Assembly (NCBI GenBank): GCA_018676675.1
Contig: JABHEG010000069.1
Span: 25,116-89,115, forward strand
Direction: 5' to 3'
Length of the DNA: 64,000 nt
DNA from: Lentisphaerota bacterium
Lineage (GTDB): Bacteria > Verrucomicrobiota > Lentisphaeria > Oligosphaerales > JABHEG01
Under the pieces are notes generated by a model. The model saw nothing but the letters and a program-made list of their open reading frames with translations. It had not been told where the DNA came from and ran no database searches. Shown here one piece after another: positions 25,805-34,779 of this stretch (positions within the stretch are counted from its first letter, which is position 1; every line of letters starts with the position of its first letter). Position numbers and translations under genes: made by a program.

Positions 25805-27877
25805 ATGAGAAACATGATGCAACGGAATGCCTTCACCTATCTGAGCCTGACAGGCATGGCTCTCTGCCTCGTCCTGAGCTTGCCCGTGCGAGCAGCAGAA
25901 CAGAGTCGATCCAACGTGCTGCTGATCGTCTGCGATGACCTCAACGATTATGTGACCGGCTACAATGGCCATCCCCAGGCACGGACACCGCACCTGGAGC
26001 GCCTGGCGGAGACTGGGGTCTCCTTCACCCGGGCCTACACGAACAACCCCATTTGCGCTCCGTCCCGCTCAAGCTTCCTAACAGGCATCTACCCGCATAC
26101 CTCGAAGAACCATCACTTCGACAAATGGTACAGGAATCCGGTACTCAAGAACTCGCGCACACTCATGGCCCACTTCAAACAGAACGGGTACCACGTTACG
26201 GGCTCAGGCAAACTCATGCATCATGGGCGGCCGGAGGAGTGGACGGAGTTCAAACACAAGGCGGATTACGGTCCGTTCTGGCATCGGGATGGGAAGCGGC
26301 TCGCGCACCCCGATGTGCCTGAGCCCTATGCCTCGATCGGTTGCGTTGACGGGTCGTACGGCGCGCTGGAAGACATTCCCTCGCCGGAGAATCGTGCCAA
26401 AGGAGAAGGCTGGATCTACGGGAAGTGGGGAAAGAAGCCCGACCCCCTGAAGGTCAACAGCGCGGACGACCGGGATCCGACCCCGGACGAGAGGAATGCT
26501 GCCTGGGCCGCGGCAACGATCGGGCAGCTCGCGCAAGCCGATTCGGACAAGCCGTTCTTCCTCGGCGTGGGCTTCATCCGCCCGCACACGCCGCTCGTCG
26601 TGCCGCGCAAGTACTTCGACCTCTTCCCCCTCAAGGACGTCAAGCTGCCCGTGCGCAAAGAGGGTGACAAGGAGGACACAGGCCTTGAGAAGGTGATGCA
26701 CGACAAGGTAAAAGGGCCCATTTACTTCCGCATGCTGCAGGAATCGTACGGTGGCACGCTGGAGGGCTTGCGCGCATTCACCCAAGCCTATCTTGCCTCG
26801 ATAGCCGCGGTCGATGACTGCATCGGGCAGGTCCTCGATGCCTTGAACAAGAGCCGCTTCCGAGACAACACGATCGTTGTCGTCACCAGCGATCACGGCT
26901 GGAACATGGGCGAGAAGGACTGGGTGTTCAAGATGTCGCTGTGGGAAGAGAGCTGCCGCGTTCCACTGATCATCCGCGCCCCGGGCGTGGCAAGGCAGGG
27001 GAGCAAAGCTGGGCATCCTGTGTCGCTCGTGGACCTGTACCCGACCCTGGTGGATCTGTGCAGGCTCCAGGGCGACACACGGAAAAACGACGAAGGCGCG
27101 CAACTTGACGGCCACAGCATGCGCCCGTTCCTCGAGGATCCCGAGAATGGCACGTGGGACGGCCCGGACGCCGCCCTCTCTATGGTCCATTCCGGGGGTG
27201 AATACACCAAGATCGCGGAGATGCAGCACTTCTCCGTGCGAAGCCGAGATTTCCGCTACATCCGCTACAACAATGGGTTCGAGGAACTCTACGACCATCG
27301 GGACGACAGCTACGAATGGGACAACCTGGCTGGGAAGCCGGAGTTCGAACCAGTACGGAAAGCGCTCAGGGAGGAACTGAACGCCATGACGGGCCTCGAG
27401 GTGGGTATCATTCCCCCCCGAGAACCGACGCCACTGGAAAAGGGCGAGGTCCTGGCCTTCACGTTCGAAGACTTCGAGCTGGCAGACGACACTTCCACGT
27501 GGCCGGCGGCGAACCGCTCAACCATCACCCGCAACCGATCGCAGGTGATTGACGGCCGAGCCTCGCTGCTCATGCGCAGTTCCGGAAGCCCGTGGAACAC
27601 GATCAGCTTCAAGACCATCGGGGTGCCGCCGGGAATGACCTGCAACGTTCGTTTCAACTGCCAGGCTGTTGAGACGCGTGAAAAGGGCTTCTTCTATTAC
27701 CTTCTCGCTCAGGGCAAGGTGAAGTCGAAGCTCGTGAAGGTGCCGCTCAAGAAGGGCGAGCGGAAGACAGTCACGGGAACCCTCACGAACGATCAGAAGA
27801 TCTGTCTGCCCCTAGTGATCGGCTTTGCCCAAGGCGGCACCTACGTCATTGACAATCTCGAGGTGAAGCGGAAGTAG
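25805..27877 (+). CDS. Secreted formylglycine-type sulfatase with extra C-terminal sandwich
   Basis: A 690-residue secreted sulfatase of the iduronate-2-sulfatase-like branch. The start at 25805 opens a signal peptide (MRNMMQRNAF to VRAAEQ). Metal ligands are in VCDDLND (Asp44/45) and SDHGWNMGEKD. The active-site Cys84 lies in CAPSRSSFLTG, the CxPSR signature converted to formylglycine by a maturase. No maturase gene is in this window. The catalytic part ends near residue 540. A beta-rich tail of about 145 residues (VLAFTFEDFELADD to YVIDNLEVKRK) resembles a carbohydrate-binding sandwich, which is unusual for this family. It converges with the frameshifted GH42-like gene. Confidence 0.92.
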   Translation: MRNMMQRNAFTYLSLTGMALCLVLSLPVRAAEQSRSNVLLIVCDDLNDYVTGYNGHPQARTPHLERLAETGVSFTRAYTNNPICAPSRSSFLTGIYPHTSKNHHFDKWYRNPVLKNSRTLMAHFKQNGYHVTGSGKLMHHGRPEEWTEFKHKADYGPFWHRDGKRLAHPDVPEPYASIGCVDGSYGALEDIPSPENRAKGEGWIYGKWGKKPDPLKVNSADDRDPTPDERNAAWAAATIGQLAQADSDKPFFLGVGFIRPHTPLVVPRKYFDLFPLKDVKLPVRKEGDKEDTGLEKVMHDKVKGPIYFRMLQESYGGTLEGLRAFTQAYLASIAAVDDCIGQVLDALNKSRFRDNTIVVVTSDHGWNMGEKDWVFKMSLWEESCRVPLIIRAPGVARQGSKAGHPVSLVDLYPTLVDLCRLQGDTRKNDEGAQLDGHSMRPFLEDPENGTWDGPDAALSMVHSGGEYTKIAEMQHFSVRSRDFRYIRYNNGFEELYDHRDDSYEWDNLAGKPEFEPVRKALREELNAMTGLEVGIIPPREPTPLEKGEVLAFTFEDFELADDTSTWPAANRSTITRNRSQVIDGRASLLMRSSGSPWNTISFKTIGVPPGMTCNVRFNCQAVETREKGFFYYLLAQGKVKSKLVKVPLKKGERKTVTGTLTNDQKICLPLVIGFAQGGTYVIDNLEVKRK

Positions 27878-27892
27878 CAGCAAGTCAGTTCC

Positions 27893-28680
27893 TCAAGGGC
27901 GTCCAGATGACGTACCGCGATGGGATGTAGACTGACGTCTCAGGACAACGTCATCCGCAAAGAACTCGCCCTTGCCGCCGGGGGGCAATGTCGGCAACAT
28001 GACGACGCTTGCGAAGGTCGCGCCGGGCCAGCGTTTCAGCATGGTGGACGTTACCTCACCACGCCACTGCGTCCACTCCTGCGGGACATCCCCGACGCAG
28101 GGGAAAGCGCCGTTGTTCCCGGCGCGATGCGCGATGATGCGGGTCCCGGCCGGGACGTCGAACCCGCACGGTTCCCGCAGCTTGATCAGCCAAATGTCGC
28201 CGGACTGGTAGCCACTATCGACCATCCCCGTGACCCTGAAGTTGGGCAGTTGGTCCTCCGCCCCAAAGGCAACGCGCTGCCGCGGACGCCAGCTCGAGGC
28301 GTCTTTGACCTTGATAATCCGGTCCGCCTCCGTGCAGGCCGCCGCCAACACCGTCTCCGTCCCCTTCACACTGTTCACGTGGATTGACTGGATGAGGCGC
28401 TTCTGTCGGTCGTACAGGAGCACCCCGAAGATGAGGCGGCTCGGTTGCGGCTTCATCCTGAACGCGCCGGAAAGCTCGTAGGTGGCTTCGGAATCGATCG
28501 GGACGGGGTCGCTGCGGAAGTTCACGTTCGGGTGGTCCGTCCAAAGCGCGAAACTCCCGGTCTTGGCCGCTGTGGAGACACAGATCCTCCGAGTTGAGAT
28601 ATTCCAAGACCGCGCATCCCCGTACTCAGCGTGCCCGTTGCGGATGAGGTTGCCGGGGGCCTCGTCTAGCGTTTTTTTTT
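27893..28680 (-). CDS. C-terminal CBM-like module, out-of-frame continuation of the GH42-like gene
   Basis: This stretch continues the GH42-like gene upstream of it, but in the -1 frame. At the run of nine A residues (T9 at 28672-28680 on the plus strand) the upstream frame reads SVLKKKR and stops. One slip back gives KKTLDEAPGNLIRNGHAEYG and runs on for about 260 residues. The new part (NLIRNGHAEYGD, TGSFALWTDHP, YELSGAFRMKP, FFADDVVL) is a CBM4/9-type sandwich, like the module just before the slip site. As a separate gene it would need the ATG at 28747, giving 60 bases or more of unrelated sequence. It is therefore better read as the missing end of the larger protein. Confidence 0.75.
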
Positions 28681-31600
28681 GAGCACACTGTCGTCGCGGA
28701 ACTCGGTCGGCTGGTCCCCCTCTTCCAGCTGCAGCCCGTTGATCCACACGGTTGAGCCGATGCCGGGGCAGAGGATGTAGACGCGCCCGCCCATGTCCCG
28801 GTTTTCCGCCGGAGAGACGTCGAAGGTGAGGTGATAGCGTTCCCAGGTCTCACTGACGGGGAACGCCTTCTGAGTCTTGGTGAGTCCGTGGCCCACGAAC
28901 GTGACGCTGTCCTTCGCGCCCTGCCCTTTGGCGTAGAAGGAGAACGTCATAGTCTGCGGCGTATCGGAAGGCGGCGGGTACGCCACCGCAAACACGCCGC
29001 GGGCGGTCTCCTGATCAATCGGCCTCCGGGCCATTCTCAGGGATGGATTTCCGTTCCAGGGCGTCTCACCGTCCAGATACCAGTCCGATCCCTGCTGTCC
29101 TGCGTGGAGGTCGATTCCCAGACAGAAGAACGGCTTGCAGAAGTCGGGAATGCCGGGGTTCGTGCACTGCCGAAAGACGGGGTTGGGGCAGTGGTTGCGG
29201 CTCCGCTTCAACTGCTGAACGATGGCGACAACATCCACGAAGGGCGCGGCCTCTCCTGGCACGACGGCCATATCCACGGCGACCTCGATGCAGTCGGTCC
29301 GATCCAGCTTCAGCCTGTAGGCGCGAACACCGTAGGGCTCAATTCGTTCCGTGAATGCAGACGCTGTGACCGGAGGCTGCACGCCGTCGTGGAAACAACG
29401 CTCGACCGCGGTAAGCCCCGTCACTGTGAAGGTCGAGTCAACCGCGAAGGGCTTGATGTTGGCCGCCAGGAGCAAGTAGGCGCCGTCGGGATACCTGAAC
29501 GTCGCGACGTTGACCACCGGGAACTGACGCTCTGCCGGTCTGAGGGCGCCCGGTGTGTAGCTAACCACCTGCTTTGGGGGTGCCTCCAGCAGCGCTGGTG
29601 ACAGCATCTTGACTTGCGCCGCGATGGTCTTCAACCCGCCCCAGGCCTCCTCCCCGACGACGCTGGACAGGACAAAGTACAGCAGACCGCGCGACCCGTA
29701 GATCAGGGTCGTGTACGCCTGACACAGTAGGTGTGCGCGGCTCATGCCGATCGGCGCACGCGGAGGCCCCAAGTGACTTGAGAGCGGGACGAACCACTGG
29801 ACCTTGGTGTCCCGGCGGCACCGATCGCGCAGATCGCAAGAATAGTACGCCGTCGCCAGGCCCGGTTCACTGTACATGCCGCCGACGTACGGCCTGGGGT
29901 AGACATCGTACCCCAAGACCTCACCCCACCGAGTCCATTTGTCGCCATGCGGAATGTGCTTGGAGTACAACAGGAATTGGGGCCGGTACGGGTCGATAGG
30001 ATCCACGGTCTTGAAGTACCACTCGGCCGCCGCGATACGCGCTTCCTTGTTGAGAAGGTTGGGTTCATCCACGTTCCAGTATGCCAGCATGTTCGGACTG
30101 TCGCGCAGAATCTCCGTTTCCCTGACGATGGCGGGTTCGAGCTGGTCGTACTTGGCGCGGTGGATTCGCAGACGTTCAGGCAGCGGTTTGCCGTCGATCG
30201 GATGCGGCTGCTTGCCGGTGCCCCAATTGACGACACTGAAACCGTACTTTACCGCGAGGTCCATATAGGCTTGGGCGTCGTTGAGGTCGCTTCGGTACGT
30301 GCTGTCCTTGTACGTGCCCGACCTGACCAACGTGTTGAACCCGATCTCTTCGGCCAGGAACTTGAACACCTGCTCGTGCTTGCTCGTGACCCCGTGCATC
30401 ACGATGCCGACCGGAAAGAAGGGCGTTCCGTCTTTCAGCACAACGCCTCTGAAGCGATCCGTCTTGACCTCGAACCCGGGGCGGGGCTTCAGACGCCTCA
30501 ACATGATCGTCGTCGTCGCTAGCTGCCTGCCACCTTCACTCAGAGACAAGGCCAACGCGTTTTCGCCCAGAGCGAGCTTGTCGACCGGAATCTCCACGAC
30601 TTCCTCCGGACGTAGCCCCCGGGTCTCGGCCAGCGTCCTTCCACCGGCCGCAACCTGCAATCGGGACGTTCTCAGAGCCGCATCTGAAAGCGAGGAACGG
30701 ACTCGAATCCTGGCGACTTCCTCGGCGGTGTAGTAGTTCCGTTCCACAACGGCCTCCTGGATGACGTTGAGCATGGACGTGTCGGCGATGACTTGCTCGG
30801 CCAACCGGTCACCAGTATCCGGCGCATCCAGTGCCACGGTCACCGCACGCGGCTGGAAATCCCGGACCGCCACGTCCAGTGAGAGCCTGTTCATGCCGTC
30901 AACCCTGATCGTCTTGGCGACCTTCTCGACGTAGCCCCAGCCGCTGTCCTCCAGGATCTTGACCGTGGTTTCCCCGGAGACCGGTGTGCCGGCAATCAAG
31001 CTCAGCGCCACGCTGTAAAAACGTTGGCCGTCGGCTTTCTGCTGGTAACTGCTCAGCGAGACAGTGTCGATCCGGGGTGCGAAGGGGATGGTCGGGGTGA
31101 AACCGCCGAAACCGTTCAGCCTGCTGAACCCAGCCATGTCGTGGGGACTGCCGGCGTTGGGATTGAGGAGGCGAAAAACGCGCCTCTCGTCCTGGACGGC
31201 CCCGTAGGGGTCGAGTTCGATCGTGACAAGGTTGCGCATGAGGTTGATGTGGGCTTCGGCCAGGCCATCGCCGCCGAGGGCGTACAGAGGAATCGCTGCT
31301 TCCGCGGTCCACCCGGTCGGCAAGCGCCTTGTGGCCGTGCGCCACACCGGGTTCCAGCCAACATCGCGCATGCCCTTCTCGATCTTCTTATCATGGGTCA
31401 CGTTGGCGAAGCCGAGCATGAAATGGCCGTACTGCTTCCCGTCGGGTGAAAGGAAGATCTCGACCGACTCGTCGCGACAGACCGCGTCGTCATGCTTGAA
31501 CGCAGTCTGGCTGACATGCGGCATCGTCGGGTTGTCGCACTTGAATCCCAGGTAGAGCCACGCCGTATCGCGCCCGAGGAATACTGTGGTGTCGCTGAAC

Positions 31601-31773
31601 GGCGTCGCCGTTCGCTGCAGGTACAGCGTCTCGATCCGGTTTGCAGTCTCCCAGGCAGCATCGTCCAGCGCCCCATCCAACGTGGGCGCAGACCGCAGCT
31701 CAGGAATGTCGATGGAGTCCGCGACCAGTACAGCGGAAAACACCCAGAACATACAGAAAACGTGTCGTCCCAT
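28666..31773 (-). CDS. Secreted GH42-like protein with N-terminal CBM9/DOMON domain and C-terminal CBM
   Basis: A 1035-residue secreted protein as read in the zero frame. The start at 31773 opens a signal peptide (MGRHVFCMFWVFSAVLVAD). Residues 25-190 are a DOMON/CBM9-like domain (TLDGALDDAAWETA, WLYLGFKCDNP, SVEIFLSPDGK). Beta-sandwich segments follow. A beta-galactosidase-like barrel starts with VVLKDGTPFFPVGIVMHG and has YWNVDEPNL with a candidate acid/base Glu. Residues 875-1030 are a CBM4/9-like sandwich (TMTFSFYAKGQG, STVWINGLQLEEG). The frame ends in SVLKKKR at an A9 run, and a second CBM lies beyond it in the -1 frame. GH42-like is a fold-level call; no substrate is implied. Confidence 0.7.
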   Translation of the reverse strand: MGRHVFCMFWVFSAVLVADSIDIPELRSAPTLDGALDDAAWETANRIETLYLQRTATPFSDTTVFLGRDTAWLYLGFKCDNPTMPHVSQTAFKHDDAVCRDESVEIFLSPDGKQYGHFMLGFANVTHDKKIEKGMRDVGWNPVWRTATRRLPTGWTAEAAIPLYALGGDGLAEAHINLMRNLVTIELDPYGAVQDERRVFRLLNPNAGSPHDMAGFSRLNGFGGFTPTIPFAPRIDTVSLSSYQQKADGQRFYSVALSLIAGTPVSGETTVKILEDSGWGYVEKVAKTIRVDGMNRLSLDVAVRDFQPRAVTVALDAPDTGDRLAEQVIADTSMLNVIQEAVVERNYYTAEEVARIRVRSSLSDAALRTSRLQVAAGGRTLAETRGLRPEEVVEIPVDKLALGENALALSLSEGGRQLATTTIMLRRLKPRPGFEVKTDRFRGVVLKDGTPFFPVGIVMHGVTSKHEQVFKFLAEEIGFNTLVRSGTYKDSTYRSDLNDAQAYMDLAVKYGFSVVNWGTGKQPHPIDGKPLPERLRIHRAKYDQLEPAIVRETEILRDSPNMLAYWNVDEPNLLNKEARIAAAEWYFKTVDPIDPYRPQFLLYSKHIPHGDKWTRWGEVLGYDVYPRPYVGGMYSEPGLATAYYSCDLRDRCRRDTKVQWFVPLSSHLGPPRAPIGMSRAHLLCQAYTTLIYGSRGLLYFVLSSVVGEEAWGGLKTIAAQVKMLSPALLEAPPKQVVSYTPGALRPAERQFPVVNVATFRYPDGAYLLLAANIKPFAVDSTFTVTGLTAVERCFHDGVQPPVTASAFTERIEPYGVRAYRLKLDRTDCIEVAVDMAVVPGEAAPFVDVVAIVQQLKRSRNHCPNPVFRQCTNPGIPDFCKPFFCLGIDLHAGQQGSDWYLDGETPWNGNPSLRMARRPIDQETARGVFAVAYPPPSDTPQTMTFSFYAKGQGAKDSVTFVGHGLTKTQKAFPVSETWERYHLTFDVSPAENRDMGGRVYILCPGIGSTVWINGLQLEEGDQPTEFRDDSVLKKKR
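28672..28680 (-). other. A9 homopolymer at a -1 frame change (slippage site, indel or sequencing error)
   Basis: The minus strand reads CTC, then nine A, then CGCTAG. The zero frame ends four codons later, and a -1 slip or a tenth A restores a long open frame. Runs of nine or more A are known sites of transcriptional slippage and contain the A-AAA-AAA slippery heptamer. They are also common places for indel errors. Confidence 0.8.
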
Positions 31774-32340
31774 GGGGTGATCGTTCCTTCTCGGTGACAT
31801 GTATGGGGCGCTTGGGCTGCTTGGAGCCACCAAGCTCAGACGGCCTCCCGGAATGGCGCAACCACTCGTGAACTGCAACGCAGTGGCTTCGGGAATGGCG
31901 GGAGGCATCCGGATGCCCGAAAGTCTTGGTGACCATAACGTGCGTCGATGACCGGAGCGCTTCAAGTAGTCGCTGCCTCGATGCGGCCGCGATGGGTGCA
32001 GGCTCGTCGAGCCAGCACCTACTCCTGAGCCACCAGCCAAGCGGATTGCTGACCCCCATCCACCTCCCCGAGCACATCTGCGCGCCCGTCCCGCACCGTC
32101 AGGTGGTGGTCACCATGCCGAAATGGTCCCGGCTCAGTTACCGTTCGTTGCGCTCACTCCTGCACGTGCGTGCAGGGCGTCTCCCTTCAGTCGGCTCCGC
32201 GTCGATCGTGACCTGTCACGCAGGGTGCCCCGACTTGCGTGGGAGACGGTACTCAAGGTCTATCGCGCCGTGCTGGACCGGAACGACGTTGTGCCCGGCA
32301 CCCTCCCTAACTGAACGTTCATCAAGGTCTGGTCGTGGTG
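31774..32340. other. Intergenic region upstream of the GH42-like gene
   Basis: A 567-base gap between two minus-strand genes, so it holds the 3' end of the pseudopilin transcript's neighbour and the leader of the GH42-like gene. It contains a near-perfect 23-base palindrome at 31996-32018. Open frames through it show no domain-like sequence. Confidence 0.55.
31996..32018. promoter_or_regulatory. 23-bp near-perfect palindrome, candidate operator
   Basis: Left arm GTGCAGGCTCG and right arm CGAGCCAGCAC surround a central T and mirror each other at ten of eleven positions. It lies about 220 bases upstream of the GH42-like start. The size and symmetry suit a dimeric repressor such as a LacI-type protein, but no such regulator is in the window. 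It could also be a simple RNA hairpin. Confidence 0.35.
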
Positions 32341-33015
32341 TCAGTTCCACCATTGCGCCATGGTCGACCAAGTTTGCGCGAAATGGACTCTTTCGCAGTG
32401 CCCATCGAGGAAGGCGACGATCACGCCCCCGCTGTGCCGAGGGGCGAGACGATCGTGTCCATTAATGCTGCGCCCGATGCGTGGCGTGAGCATACGCCCA
32501 TCGTTGGCGTAGAAGTACGGACGTTCCTTCATGTCGGTGTAGATGGCCAACTCCACCGGCGAAGGAACAGCACGGGGCTTCTTGGATTCCATGGTGTAGT
32601 TGTACCCGTAGCTCAGCTTGCAGTTGCTGACTCGACTCGCAGAGGGATCGTGAAGTTCGAGGTGTTGGGACGCGTAGCTGTGGCCGCTGGACACGATGCA
32701 GCTCATGTCCCAATCCGACGGACATTGAAAGACCTCGGCACTGTTGATGTAGTCGAATTGGACATCCACATAGCCACCCGCGTACTTGGCGTTGGTGACA
32801 TCCCAATAGCTCAAGGACCCTCCCATGAACGATTCGCAGTCGTCCGTGTACATGGAGGTGGACAAAGTAATCTGCTTCAGATTGCCCAGGCATACAGCTT
32901 GCCGTCCCTTTTCTCGCGCCTGGGCCAGCGCGGGCAACAGCATGGCCGCCAGGATAGCGATGATAGCGATCACGACCAGGAGTTCTATGAGCGTGAAAGT
33001 CCGATGGCTTCGCAT
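32341..33015 (-). CDS. Type IV pilin-like protein (prepilin N-terminal methylation motif, H-X9-DG end)
   Basis: A 224-residue pseudopilin. The start at 33015 follows GAGGGAG and leads into [18 protein letters not shown], with a helix to about residue 32 and then [23 protein letters not shown]. The cleavage site is before Phe7. The C-terminal part has [14 protein letters not shown], the H-X9-DG-type signature of the large pilin-like families of Lentisphaerota, Verrucomicrobiota and Planctomycetota. Such proteins occur in many copies per genome, are poorly characterised and may be exported to the cell surface. No secretion or pilus assembly gene is nearby, so it is an orphan. It is useful here mainly as a taxonomic marker. 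Confidence 0.93.
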   Translation of the reverse strand: MRSHRTFTLIELLVVIAIIAILAAMLLPALAQAREKGRQAVCLGNLKQITLSTSMYTDDCESFMGGSLSYWDVTNAKYAGGYVDVQFDYINSAEVFQCPSDWDMSCIVSSGHSYASQHLELHDPSASRVSNCKLSYGYNYTMESKKPRAVPSPVELAIYTDMKERPYFYANDGRMLTPRIGRSINGHDRLAPRHSGGVIVAFLDGHCERVHFAQTWSTMAQWWN

Positions 33016-33338
33016 GGCTCCCTCTTCCGGTCTCTCGATTTGTGGTTGCTTCACCGACGCCACATCCCAGTCTCCAAGGTGGAAGTGCGGCCCCCATCCA
33101 TATAGGCACTATTCAGTATATCAGCTACACGACGGCAGCGCTAGCCTGGATAATTCGCGCAGAGCGGCTCTTCCCGCCTTACCCACTAGGACAGGATCAA
33201 TGTGACGTTGCCCACTGCTCCCACTGTGCCGGAACGTCTTCACCGAATACTCACAACAGACATCGTTTGTGACGCTACGTCGTTGAATAGAAGCAGGATC
33301 AGTGGGAACGGCACCCTCCCTCCCCCCAAACCCGGTTC
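33016..33338. other. Intergenic region upstream of the pseudopilin gene
   Basis: A 323-base gap between two minus-strand genes. On the minus strand a TATACT element sits near 33115, about 100 bases upstream of the pseudopilin start, with no clear -35 partner. No gene is seen. Confidence 0.45.
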
Positions 33339-34700
33339 TCAAGGCGTTGTCTCATTGAGAAACGCTTCAAGGTTGGTGTAGCCATCCCCATCGCGATCCG
33401 CGGAGCCGTCGGCACGCGCGTTGGGATCAAAGCCGTGCCGCTTCTCCCAGGCGTCGGGCATCCCATCGCCATCGCTGTCCACCGGTGGCGTTCCGGGCGG
33501 GTACTGGGGCCAACCACCGACCTCCTCCTGCGAATCGATCACGCGACCTGAACGTTCTTTGACCTGAGTCACGATCCGGGCATCCACAGCATCACGACTG
33601 GGGCGCGTGGCTCCGACATCGGCAAGCAGGGCGTCGAGGACATCGCTGGCGGGCATGGTCCCGACAACGGCTCCAGCGGGCTCTTTCGTGCAATGCAACT
33701 CAATCGTCTCGAGGTCAGTCAGGTTCTTGACCATCACCCAATTGTCGGCCGCCCCGTCGATGCAGCCTGGGGCTTGGTTGTCCCGCAGGAAGACAAGCGG
33801 ATGCTCCCCTGGTGTCTTCGCATCCAACCCCACATGGATCACCTCACTGACACTGGTGGTCGGCCCCGGGAGGTAGACATTGCTCACGCAGCTGAGCAGC
33901 AGGTTCCCGCGTGCTACGGTTCCGAACTTGCCGACATCATAGATGACGTTGTTGCGCAGATCGTACTCCGCCCGTGCCTCTCCGCGTCCCTGGAAATACG
34001 GATTCCGCCAGTGGTTGTGCGCGAGTAGATTGTGATGCACTGAGAGGCGTGCGGTTCGGTCTCCGGCAAGCAGACCCATGCTGTGTGGGCCTTTGGGGTG
34101 CCGGCTGCGAAAGAGCGCTTCGGACACAACGCACCATTGAATCGTCACATCGTGCGGGGTCCCCCATGTAGACACGTTCTCGTCGACAGCCCAACTGAAC
34201 GAACAGTGGTCGATGACCACGTTGTGCACGTTTGTCCCCTCGATTTTGAGCGCGTCTCTGTTACCGAAAACAACGCCGGCGTCCCGGTCCCCCGGCCGGG
34301 CCCGGATGTATCGAACGACGACATCATGGCGGCAGACCCGAAGCGTTCCGCCACGCAGGCAAATGCCGTTCCCCGGTGCCGTCTGGCCGGCGATGGTCAG
34401 GAAAGGCTCGGAGATCTTGATATCTGTCTCGAGGTCGATGATCCCGCCGGTCCGGAACACAACCACGCGCGGTCCAGGCGCCGAACAAGCCGCACGCAGA
34501 CTCCCTGGTCCAGCATCGTCAAGGTTGGTCACGGCTATCACAGCACCCCCTCGCCCGGCAGGGGTCAACGCCCCGAACCCTTCCGCCCCGGGAAACGCCG
34601 GAATGCCGGCCGCCATGGCCGAGTAACCAATCAGAACGCTGAACGCAACGACTACGGCAGTGGGGGGCGACATTCCCCGGACCAAAGCGCCTCCAACCAT
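33339..34700 (-). CDS. Secreted PL1-type pectate lyase-like protein with Ca-binding C-terminal repeats
   Basis: A 453-residue secreted right-handed beta-helix protein. The start at 34700 has GAGGAG seven bases upstream; two earlier in-frame ATGs are less well placed. After a signal peptide, IPAFPGAEGFGALTPAGRGG and TNLDDAGPGSLRAA are the hallmark opening of PL1 pectate lyases of this group. LTIAGQTAPGNGICLRGG, VVIDHCSFSWAVDE and LRNNVIYDVGKFG complete the helix. The C-terminal 45 residues contain DSDGDGMPDAWEK and DRDGDGYTNLEAFL, calcium-binding thrombospondin-3/dockerin-like repeats common at the ends of PVC polysaccharidases. It follows the AraC gene by 79 bases and may share its transcript. 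Confidence 0.88.
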   Translation of the reverse strand: MVGGALVRGMSPPTAVVVAFSVLIGYSAMAAGIPAFPGAEGFGALTPAGRGGAVIAVTNLDDAGPGSLRAACSAPGPRVVVFRTGGIIDLETDIKISEPFLTIAGQTAPGNGICLRGGTLRVCRHDVVVRYIRARPGDRDAGVVFGNRDALKIEGTNVHNVVIDHCSFSWAVDENVSTWGTPHDVTIQWCVVSEALFRSRHPKGPHSMGLLAGDRTARLSVHHNLLAHNHWRNPYFQGRGEARAEYDLRNNVIYDVGKFGTVARGNLLLSCVSNVYLPGPTTSVSEVIHVGLDAKTPGEHPLVFLRDNQAPGCIDGAADNWVMVKNLTDLETIELHCTKEPAGAVVGTMPASDVLDALLADVGATRPSRDAVDARIVTQVKERSGRVIDSQEEVGGWPQYPPGTPPVDSDGDGMPDAWEKRHGFDPNARADGSADRDGDGYTNLEAFLNETTP

Positions 34701-34779
34701 GCTCATCCTCCTCTGTTCCATCTCAAATCACCTGTCCTTCTCAACTCTCCGTGCCCACACTCCCCCGAAGGTCGAGTGT

